Origin: an uncultured Lachnospiraceae bacterium
Lineage (GTDB): Bacteria > Bacillota > Clostridia > Lachnospirales > Lachnospiraceae
Direction: 5' to 3'
NCBI GenBank assembly: GCA_946406305.1
Contig: CAMJKC010000110.1
Location: 1-5,679, forward strand
DNA length: 5,679 bases
Within the stretch, counting starts at the first letter, position 1; the number at the start of each line of letters is the position of its first letter. The notes beneath the pieces are model-generated. The model did not search any database, was not told where the DNA came from, and was given only the letters and a program-made list of their open reading frames with translations. The position numbers were made by a program, and so were the translations under genes. Below, piece by piece: positions 1 to 5,499 of the stretch.

Positions 1-400
1 AATTATCAAATGGATATTTAATTAATAATATATTCTCTTCTTCATCATAATTATATATAGCATTACGAAAAATCGTTGAAGAAATTTTATCTTTTTTTGC
101 AATTTCAAAAAAAATGTTATCTTTATCTAAATTAAAAATATCAATAAAACTATATTTATCAAAAAGATTGTATTTTATTTTCACATTCAAATTGATATCA
201 TTATTGTTAAATACTGAAGTTTTTATTTTTTCGTTTAATTTTTCAACATATTTATTTGGCAATATCTCATTTGAAGTAATAAAAAAATTGTAAGAAGTAT
301 TATCAGAATTAACAACCACTTTTTCTAAATAGACATCTGAATAATATTTCTTTTCATTATCATCAAAAAAAATTTTATCTATATCAATTATTTTTTTCAT
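1..400 (-). CDS. polC: N-terminal part of DNA polymerase III PolC-type alpha subunit (partial)
   Basis: An ATG at 400-398 opens a frame that stays open for 133 codons to the window edge. The visible part (MKKIIDIDKIFFDDNEK, then YLEKVVVNSDNTSYNFFITS, then EILPNKYVEKLNEKI, then IAKKDKISSTIFRNAI) has the pattern of the PolC N-terminal region: a strand beginning 'V.KV.V', a hydrophobic strand, 'LP..Y...L', another strand pair, then a helix and an 'ILLIKYPFDN' strand. The match is to the family pattern as I remember it; the OB, exonuclease and polymerase domains lie outside the window. Position supports it, since polC following rseP-ispG is common in Clostridia. The start overlaps the end of yfcE by 17 bases, with a weak GGA site (410-408) seven bases upstream. 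PolC is the leading-strand replicase of low-GC Gram-positives. An unrelated protein cannot be fully excluded. Confidence 0.65.
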   Translation of the reverse strand, partial: MKKIIDIDKIFFDDNEKKYYSDVYLEKVVVNSDNTSYNFFITSNEILPNKYVEKLNEKIKTSVFNNNDINLNVKIKYNLFDKYSFIDIFNLDKDNIFFEIAKKDKISSTIFRNAIYNYDEEENILLIKYPFDN

Positions 401-956
401 CTATTTTTCCAATTAAAAAAGGTTCACTTTGCTCTTTATTTAAGTCATAAAAATAGAAAACTCTATCCTCATAAATTATAAAACTATTAGTGCTACCACC
501 ACGAGGTATTGAAGTTGAACCAGGATTCACATAATAAAAATATTCTTTTTTCTTAAAAACTGGAGTATGAAAATGCCCGTTTAGTAATACATCCATATTT
601 TTTAGTGCAGGCAAATTGTTTTCATTATATATATGCCCATGTGTGGCAAAAAAATTAATAGAGTCTATAGATAATAACAAACTATCTTGCAACATAGGAA
701 ATTCAAACATATTTTGGTCAACCTCAGCATCGCAATTTCCCCTTATTGCGAGTATCTCCCCCGATAACTCATTTAACATTTTTGAAACTTCTCTTACTTC
801 ATACTCAAACGGAAGGTCATTTCTTGGACCATGATATAAAAAATCACCAAGTAGTATTAATTTATTACAGTTCTCTATTCTATATCTTTCTAAAAGTTTC
901 CTTACATAATAACTACTTCCATGTAAATCTGAAGCAATCATAATTCTATTTGACAT
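384..956 (-). CDS. yfcE: YfcE-type metallophosphodiesterase
   Basis: This 190-residue calcineurin-like phosphoesterase closely follows Escherichia coli YfcE in length and wording. It has D10-x-H12-G (ASDLHGS), G37-D38 with the YfcE-like continuation YHGPRNDLP, G73-N74-C-D76 with EVDQ after it, H106-G-H108, and G127-H128-F-H130-T-P. The NPGSTSIPRGG segment (144-154) completes the fold. These residues would hold two divalent metal ions. The E. coli enzyme hydrolyses artificial phosphodiesters such as bis-p-nitrophenyl phosphate; its natural substrate is not established as far as I know. GGAG (965-962) lies five bases before the ATG. The gene starts 12 bases after ispG and its end overlaps the next gene by 17 bases. 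Sharing an operon with cdaA invites the idea of a nucleotide-second-messenger substrate, but it lacks the DHH-DHHA1 and HD architectures of known c-di-AMP hydrolases, so this is speculation. Confidence 0.9.
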   Translation of the reverse strand: MSNRIMIASDLHGSSYYVRKLLERYRIENCNKLILLGDFLYHGPRNDLPFEYEVREVSKMLNELSGEILAIRGNCDAEVDQNMFEFPMLQDSLLLSIDSINFFATHGHIYNENNLPALKNMDVLLNGHFHTPVFKKKEYFYYVNPGSTSIPRGGSTNSFIIYEDRVFYFYDLNKEQSEPFLIGKIDEKNN

Positions 957-968
957 AACAACTCCAAT

Positions 969-2033
969 TTATATCATTTTTTTTACTTCATCTATCAATG
1001 CATTAACTATTTCTTCTTCTCTTATTTTTTTTATAATTTCACCCTTCTTAAAAATCAGCCCCTCACCATTTCCACCTGCGACACCAACATTCGCTTCCCT
1101 TGCCTCTCCTGGTCCATTCACAATACATCCCATAACTGCTATTTTTATATATTTTTTTGTTTTAAGTTCTTTTACTCTCTCTTCTACTTCATTAGCAATT
1201 TCTATTATATTGATATTTGTCCTTCCACAGGTAGGACAGGAAATAACTTCTATCCCTGATTTTAAAAGATTTAAAGACTTTAAAATTTCTTTTGCAAGTT
1301 TAACTTCTTCAATTGGATTAGCAGTGAGACTCACTCTCATTGTATCTCCTAACCCTTCATATAGTAATATTCCCAATCCAACAGATGATTTAACACTACC
1401 AGAGTATAAAGTCCCAGCCTCTGTAATTCCAATGTGGAGTGGATAATTATAAATCTCGGAAATCTTTTTATATGCTTCTACAGCCATAGTTACGTTTGAG
1501 GACTTAAGAGATAAAACAATATTGTCAAAATCACATTTATTTAGTAAATCTACATTAATCTTTACCATATCAAGAAGTGCAGAAACGGTAACTCTTCCAT
1601 CATATTTTTTCAAAATTTCTTTATCTACAGAACCTGAATTTACACCTATTCTTATAGGGATATTTTTTTTATTACATTCATTTGCTATACATTTTATTTT
1701 TTCAAAATCTTTTATATTCCCAGGATTTATCCTTATTTTATCAATCCCTCTTTCAATACACATAAGTGCCAATTTATAATCAAAATGAATATCAGCAACA
1801 AGAGGTATATGTATTTTATTTTTTATTTTGTCTATACTGAGTGCTGCTTTTTCATCTGGCACACTAACTCTCATTATGTCAACACCCGCATCTTCAAGTT
1901 CAAGAATTTGTTTAACAACATCTTCTATGTTATCTGTTTTTACATTGCACATTGATTGGATTTTTATTTCATCACTACCGCCAATTTCTATATTTCCAAT
2001 TTTTATTCTTTTAGTATTTTCTCTTTTAAACAT
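969..2033 (-). CDS. ispG: 4-hydroxy-3-methylbut-2-enyl diphosphate synthase IspG (GcpE)
   Basis: IspG reductively converts 2-C-methyl-D-erythritol 2,4-cyclodiphosphate into HMBPP, the next-to-last step of the MEP isoprenoid pathway, using a [4Fe-4S] cluster fed by flavodoxin or ferredoxin. The 354-residue protein is the two-domain bacterial form. A TIM-barrel domain (about 1-245) opens with KIGNIEIGGSDEIKIQSMCN and includes the HIGITEAG segment near 200. A C-terminal cluster domain carries C266 and C269 in CPTCGRT, C303 in MGCIVNGPGE, and E310 as the fourth cluster ligand expected for the family. No key residue is missing. An AGGTG sequence (2048-2044), ten bases before the ATG, lies within the end of rseP, and the two genes share one base (TAATG), so translation is likely coupled. 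yfcE follows after a 12-base gap. Confidence 0.97.
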   Translation of the reverse strand: MFKRENTKRIKIGNIEIGGSDEIKIQSMCNVKTDNIEDVVKQILELEDAGVDIMRVSVPDEKAALSIDKIKNKIHIPLVADIHFDYKLALMCIERGIDKIRINPGNIKDFEKIKCIANECNKKNIPIRIGVNSGSVDKEILKKYDGRVTVSALLDMVKINVDLLNKCDFDNIVLSLKSSNVTMAVEAYKKISEIYNYPLHIGITEAGTLYSGSVKSSVGLGILLYEGLGDTMRVSLTANPIEEVKLAKEILKSLNLLKSGIEVISCPTCGRTNINIIEIANEVEERVKELKTKKYIKIAVMGCIVNGPGEAREANVGVAGGNGEGLIFKKGEIIKKIREEEIVNALIDEVKKMI

Positions 2034-3196
2034 TAGTTATATACACCTGTAAATACCTTATATATGTCTATTCCAAATATCCACACCATAAATATAAGTA
2101 ACATTCCCATTGTAACGACATTGATGGCTCCAACTATTTTTTCATCTAATTTTTTGCCTATAATCATCTCGATAGCAGCTTCTAAAATACGACCTCCATC
2201 TAATGCTGGTATTGGAATTAAATTCATTATAGCTAAATTAATTGATATTAAACTAACAAGAGATAACACCATTATAATAAATATTTTTATATTATTTGCA
2301 CTTTTTATAGCACTTCCCATTATAGCAACAGTTCCAACAGGGCCTGAAATGTCATTTGTACTAAATTTACCATAAATAAGCATTTTTAAACTCTTAACCG
2401 TACTCGTAATATAATATCCAGATTCATATATGCTATATTTTATAAAATCAAAAACATTATTTGGAATAAAACTTTCTCCTATACTTATCCCTATTAAAAA
2501 TCTATTTTCACTTTCATTATAAACTGGGTAAATAGCCGTATCAAATATATCTCCATTTCTTTCAATCGTCATTACAACTGGCACATCTTTTTGTTTAAAC
2601 TTATCAGAATTCATAAACATAAATAAATTAACCTGATCAGTTAAATGTATTATTTCGCTATCACCATAAGTCGCCATTTTTTTTATTATATCACCTTCGT
2701 TGATTTTTATTGAAGCATTATAAGCTGGTGAGTCTTCTACTACTTTTTTTATTACTGGTCTATTTACTCCTATCATACTAATTAAAAATACACAACATAT
2801 AAATCCGAGAATTATATTAAATGCTGGTCCAGCAATACATATAATAACTTTTTTTATGGGATTAATTGCCTGAAAATTATTTTTTTCAACTTCTTCAAAT
2901 GAAAACTTAACCCCATCAAAATCAATAGTCCGATTTTCCTCATCAACATTTCCACCAATGTTTTTAAAGTCTCCACTTCCCGCCAAGTCTTCTCCGACCA
3001 TTGCACATGAACCACCAAAAGGCAGTACCTTTAATGAATACCTTGTATTATTTTTAATAAAAGAAAAAATTCTTGGTCCCATTCCAATTGAAAACTCACT
3101 AACTGGAACTTTAAAAATTTTGGCAAATAAAAAATGCCCAAATTCATGAATAAAAACAATAAAACCAAGTATAAAAATAGCAATAACTAAATTCAT
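2033..3196 (-). CDS. rseP: Site-2 family intramembrane zinc metalloprotease RseP/RasP
   Basis: This membrane protease cuts within transmembrane segments. The Bacillus homologue RasP trims the anti-sigma factor RsiW after site-1 cleavage and also clears signal-peptide remnants and the division protein FtsL. The 387-residue protein has the zinc motif H17-E18-F-G-H21 in the first helix, the third ligand region N325-x-x-P-I-P-A-L-D333-G-G-R in the next-to-last helix, an AGPAFN helix start at 122-127, and a PDZ domain at about 150-215 facing outward. All catalytic residues are present. Between the first and second helices, about residues 72-112, it carries a longer acidic segment than I expect for the family. 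GGAG at 3209-3206 lies nine bases before the ATG, inside the end of the preceding gene. Its stop overlaps the ispG start by one base (TAATG). In most Clostridia rseP follows cdsA and dxr; here it follows cdaR and the small membrane protein. Confidence 0.95.
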   Translation of the reverse strand: MNLVIAIFILGFIVFIHEFGHFLFAKIFKVPVSEFSIGMGPRIFSFIKNNTRYSLKVLPFGGSCAMVGEDLAGSGDFKNIGGNVDEENRTIDFDGVKFSFEEVEKNNFQAINPIKKVIICIAGPAFNIILGFICCVFLISMIGVNRPVIKKVVEDSPAYNASIKINEGDIIKKMATYGDSEIIHLTDQVNLFMFMNSDKFKQKDVPVVMTIERNGDIFDTAIYPVYNESENRFLIGISIGESFIPNNVFDFIKYSIYESGYYITSTVKSLKMLIYGKFSTNDISGPVGTVAIMGSAIKSANNIKIFIIMVLSLVSLISINLAIMNLIPIPALDGGRILEAAIEMIIGKKLDEKIVGAINVVTMGMLLIFMVWIFGIDIYKVFTGVYN

Positions 3197-3202
3197 ATAA
3201 TT

Positions 3203-3469
3203 TTACTCCACTGAAGAATTTTCCTTGTTCTTCTTTAATTTTAATATGAAAGAAGCAATAAAATTAAACAAGAAAAATGATAAGATTATAATAACTCCTA
3301 TAGTTACTGTTAAAATAGCTGCTCTTTGCAATGAATTTTTTAGTGTCTCCCCCTCTATTGTCTCTGAAGTAGAAAATAAAATCAAATATACTATAGGGAT
3401 TATCATTGAAAGAATAATAATAAATATAATAGAAAACTTATAAATTTTTTTAATATTTTGTTCTGGCAT
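3203..3469 (-). CDS. Small two-helix membrane protein of unknown function
   Basis: I do not recognise this 88-residue protein. It has a short positively charged N-terminus (MPEQNIKKIYK), a hydrophobic helix at about 12-32, a polar loop of about 18 residues (STSETIEGETLKNSLQRA), a second helix at about 51-75 and a Lys-rich tail (KLKKNKENSSVE). By the positive-inside rule both ends are cytosolic and the loop faces outward. No cysteine, metal-binding or catalytic motif is present. The gene looks real: AGGAG (3482-3478) sits eight bases before the ATG, it fills exactly the space between cdaR and rseP, and the Shine-Dalgarno sequence of rseP is formed by its last codons. It lies 29 bases after the cdaR stop. 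Its context, between CdaR and an intramembrane protease, makes an accessory role or a protease-substrate role conceivable, but nothing in the sequence shows either. Confidence 0.75.
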   Translation of the reverse strand: MPEQNIKKIYKFSIIFIIILSMIIPIVYLILFSTSETIEGETLKNSLQRAAILTVTIGVIIILSFFLFNFIASFILKLKKNKENSSVE

Positions 3470-3498
3470 TTTTTTTACTCCTATGTTTGCAATATTTT

Positions 3499-4512
3499 TT
3501 ATTCGTATGGTTCCACATTTGAAGATGTAGAAACAATAATTGGACCAAATATATTATTCCTTGCATTTAACCTATTAACACTTACTGTAACTGTTACATT
3601 ATTTTTACTTCCTATAATTTTAACTCCTTCTGGAAGTAATGCAGTCAAATCAAAAACAAAATCAGTATTTTCTTTTAACTCTGTTATATCAATTTCAGGT
3701 AGAGTTATAGAATAAATCTTTGTCAACACATCTTTTGTAGCTGATATTCCTATACTTGATGGATTAACTATTGCACCTGCATATTCATGTCCAATAGCAA
3801 CATTTCCAACTATATTCGTTTCAATTGTAATATTTTTTGAACTATAAACAGTAACAAAATAATCAACATTATCAATAGCACTTCTCACTGTCCCGCCTTG
3901 AATAGTATTACCAAAGTCATCACTAAACTTTACTGCAGCTTGTCCCGAAAAACTTGACTCTTGTCCATCAAGCGAAATTTCTATATTAACTTCTGCGATA
4001 TTATCAAGTTCCTCTACAGTTCCTCTTACTTCAACTTCCTTTGGATTAATGTCTATATTTTCTACTATTAACCCTGGTGGTAATTGTTTTGTCGTGTGAG
4101 CTATTACTTCAAATTTTCTCGTCACTACTTCATCTACTGCTATGGAAACTTCCTTTGGAGAATAGTCAATGTCAGCTAAATACTTGTCAACCCCATTAAA
4201 GAATTTCAATTTTATATCTTGACTTCCTGATACTGTATCATTGTTAATGTCTATATATGCTTTTACATCATTTGAAGTAATGTTATTAGATGAATTTCTT
4301 CTTATTTTGTATCTAATACGGACATTATTATATGAGTCTTTTATATTGTATGACTTCCCGTTTACACTTGTATCTTCATTATAGTTTAATTCTATTGGAA
4401 CAATGAGACTTACCTCAACCAAAGGTGTTATAATATTAATTATACCAACCCATATCACTATCGCTAAAACCACACTTATAATTTTTAATACTAAATTATA
4501 TTTTATGTTCAC
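3499..4512 (-). CDS. cdaR: CdaA regulator CdaR (YbbR-domain membrane protein), GTG start
   Basis: CdaR is anchored in the membrane and exposes YbbR domains outside the cell; in other Firmicutes it binds CdaA and modulates c-di-AMP production. This 337-residue protein has one N-terminal membrane helix (about 8-29, KIISVVLAIVIWVGIINII) and then roughly three YbbR-like units. The unit boundaries are suggested by the recurrent wording YSPKEVSIAV (about 117-126), INPKEVEVRG (about 155-164) and VNPSSIGISA (about 249-258), with a final strand NNVTVTVSVNR before a short polar tail. Bacillus CdaR is longer, with four YbbR domains, so this form is short but within what I expect for Clostridia. The gene overlaps cdaA by 17 bases, so translation is probably coupled. 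There is no glmM after it, unlike the classical cdaA-cdaR-glmM order. Family call firm; its direction of action on CdaA is not visible from sequence. Confidence 0.9.
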   Translation of the reverse strand: MNIKYNLVLKIISVVLAIVIWVGIINIITPLVEVSLIVPIELNYNEDTSVNGKSYNIKDSYNNVRIRYKIRRNSSNNITSNDVKAYIDINNDTVSGSQDIKLKFFNGVDKYLADIDYSPKEVSIAVDEVVTRKFEVIAHTTKQLPPGLIVENIDINPKEVEVRGTVEELDNIAEVNIEISLDGQESSFSGQAAVKFSDDFGNTIQGGTVRSAIDNVDYFVTVYSSKNITIETNIVGNVAIGHEYAGAIVNPSSIGISATKDVLTKIYSITLPEIDITELKENTDFVFDLTALLPEGVKIIGSKNNVTVTVSVNRLNARNNIFGPIIVSTSSNVEPYE

Positions 4513-5368
4513 TTAATATACCTTTCAACTTTTCAAATATTGAAATGCCTTTATCATTGTTTTCAATTTTATATACAGTATTTGACAATTGGTCGTTTAA
4601 CATCTGTTCGTTTTCCATAAGATACAACTCACCGCCAGATACCAAAGTAACATTTCCTGTTTCTTCAGAAACAACAATAGTCTGTGCATCTGTAATTTCT
4701 GAAATGCCCAATGCCGCTCTATGTCTTGTTCCAAAAGATTTTGAAATATTTTGATCACTAAGTGGCAAATAACAAGTTGCTGATTTTATTATATCTCCAA
4801 CTATAATCACAGCACCATCATGAAGTGGTGTGTTTTTTTCAAATATGTTAATTAAAAGTGCACTTGATACTTTTCCATCTATGGTAATCCCAGAGTTTGA
4901 TACATCAATCAAACTATCTTCTTGCTCAATAACAATCAATGCTCCAGTTTTTACTTTTGCCATACTAAAGGCAGCCTTACATATCTCAGCTACAACCTTT
5001 TCACTTGATATACTCTTATAAAACCTATTTGGCAATAAGTCTTTAAAGAATTTATGCCTTCCAAGTTTTTCTATTGCTCTTCTAATATCATTTTGGAAAA
5101 TTATAACGAGAACTATAATGACAATCCCTGCAACTTGCTCAAGCATCCACAATATAACTTTGAAGTTAAATAAATTAGCTAAAACTACAAAACCAATTAT
5201 TATAATAATTCCTCTAAGGAGACTCCATAACCTCGTATTTTTTACCCAACATAAAAAAGTATATATCGCAACCGAAATTAATACTATCTCCACAATGCCA
5301 GATATATTAATTAGAGGAATAGTATATATAAAATAGTTTATTATATTTTTTATAGTAGAACTAATCAT
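4496..5368 (-). CDS. cdaA: Membrane-bound di-adenylate cyclase CdaA
   Basis: CdaA condenses two ATP molecules into the second messenger c-di-AMP, which controls potassium and osmolyte uptake and cell-wall integrity in Firmicutes. The 290-residue length is normal. The N-terminal part has three predicted membrane helices (about 21-41, 51-66 and 70-91), followed by a FQNDIRRAIEKLGR linker and a DisA_N (DAC) domain at about 120-255. Both catalytic motifs are intact: D184-G185-A186 within PLHDGAVII, and R215-H216-R217 within GTRHRAALG. An in-frame TAA lies two codons before the ATG, so the start cannot move upstream, and the first helix begins soon after it. The start has no recognisable Shine-Dalgarno sequence, unlike its neighbours in the run. 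It is the first gene of the probable operon, and its end overlaps cdaR by 17 bases. The catalytic call is secure; how translation starts is uncertain. Confidence 0.96.
   Translation of the reverse strand: MISSTIKNIINYFIYTIPLINISGIVEIVLISVAIYTFLCWVKNTRLWSLLRGIIIIIGFVVLANLFNFKVILWMLEQVAGIVIIVLVIIFQNDIRRAIEKLGRHKFFKDLLPNRFYKSISSEKVVAEICKAAFSMAKVKTGALIVIEQEDSLIDVSNSGITIDGKVSSALLINIFEKNTPLHDGAVIIVGDIIKSATCYLPLSDQNISKSFGTRHRAALGISEITDAQTIVVSEETGNVTLVSGGELYLMENEQMLNDQLSNTVYKIENNDKGISIFEKLKGILSEHKI
4521..4526 (-). promoter_or_regulatory. Ribosome binding site that fixes the GTG start of cdaR
   Basis: On the minus strand GAAAGG lies eight bases before a GTG at 4512-4510, within the last codons of cdaA. 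No ATG with a comparable site lies nearby. The GTG gives a short cytosolic N-terminus (MNIKYN) directly before the membrane anchor, as expected for this family. Confidence 0.6.
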
Positions 5369-5424
5369 ATTTTATAGTATAAAATAAATGTTTTAAAAAA
5401 ACAAGCAAAAGACAAAAAATTCAT
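5365..5424 (-). other. Candidate 19-codon leader ORF overlapping the cdaA start (ATGA)
   Basis: An ATG at 5424-5422 opens a frame encoding MNFLSFACFFKTFILYYKI that ends in TGA at 5367-5365. The stop overlaps the cdaA ATG as ATGA, the arrangement typical of translational coupling. The peptide is strongly hydrophobic. Against it, there is no Shine-Dalgarno sequence before its ATG, an in-frame TAA lies three codons upstream, and hydrophobic short ORFs are common in T-rich DNA. It would be present only in transcripts from the distal promoter. Confidence 0.2.
5376..5404 (-). promoter_or_regulatory. Proximal sigma-A-type promoter candidate abutting the cdaA start codon
   Basis: On the minus strand a TTGTTT -35 box (5404-5399), a 17-base spacer and a TATACT -10 box (5381-5376) can be seen. 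Only seven bases (5375-5369) separate the -10 from the cdaA ATG at 5368, so transcription from here would begin at or within a base or two of the start codon. That would give a leaderless or nearly leaderless cdaA message. The boxes are 4/6 and 5/6 matches in T-rich DNA, so this is a candidate only. Confidence 0.35.
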
Positions 5425-5431
5425 AAAAATT

Positions 5432-5495
5432 TAATAAAATTTACTGATAAATATAAAATTATAATATATACCTATAAAAAATGTAAATTTTATTA
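5432..5495. repeat. 13-bp perfect inverted repeat bracketing the distal promoter
   Basis: The left arm is 5432-5444 (TAATAAAATTTAC) and the right arm is 5483-5495 (its exact reverse complement), separated by 38 bases. Extending outward, 15 of 16 positions pair (5429-5444 with 5483-5498). The right arm covers five of the six -35 bases of the distal promoter, and the left arm lies just downstream of its predicted start point, while the -10 lies in the loop. It could be a regulator's paired binding sites, or an RNA stem at the 3' end of the upstream transcript. It is too AT-rich and its loop too long for a convincing intrinsic terminator. Chance is not excluded given the base composition. Confidence 0.35.
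5458..5487 (-). promoter_or_regulatory. Distal sigma-A-type promoter candidate for the cdaA operon
   Basis: Read on the minus strand there is a TTTACA -35 box (5487-5482), an 18-base spacer and a perfect TATAAT -10 box (5463-5458). The likely start point is near 5451, giving a leader of about 83 bases before the cdaA ATG. It sits directly after the stop of the upstream gene and faces the seven-gene run. In such AT-rich DNA single boxes arise by chance, but a consensus -10 and a 5/6 -35 at near-ideal spacing make this the best promoter in the window. Confidence 0.55.
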
Positions 5496-5499
5496 TATG

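Noticed and set aside
100..120. Runs of seven or eight A or T in the polC start region as programmed slippage sites
   Set aside because: The frame is open without any shift, and such runs are common at this base composition.
384..956. YfcE as a dedicated c-di-AMP hydrolase
   Set aside because: Known c-di-AMP hydrolases are of the GdpP/DhhP (DHH-DHHA1) and PgpH (HD) types; co-location alone does not support this activity for a calcineurin-like enzyme.
2064..2375. A 103-codon plus-strand open frame opposite rseP, and similar plus-strand frames of 60-85 codons elsewhere
   Set aside because: All lie antisense to genes with intact family motifs, match no family I recognise, and are expected by chance opposite AT-rich coding sequence.
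4496..4512. The 17-base cdaA-cdaR overlap as a frameshift or fused gene
   Set aside because: CdaA and CdaR are each complete, and the GTG start has its own GAAAGG site, so this is an ordinary overlap.
5429..5498. The inverted repeat as an intrinsic terminator of the upstream gene
   Set aside because: The stem is almost pure A-T with a 38-base loop and is not directly followed by a clean U tract, so it is unlikely to end transcription efficiently.
5369..5499. A riboswitch (for example ydaO-type c-di-AMP) in the cdaA leader
   Set aside because: The stretch is short, nearly devoid of G and C, and has none of the conserved paired elements such a riboswitch needs.
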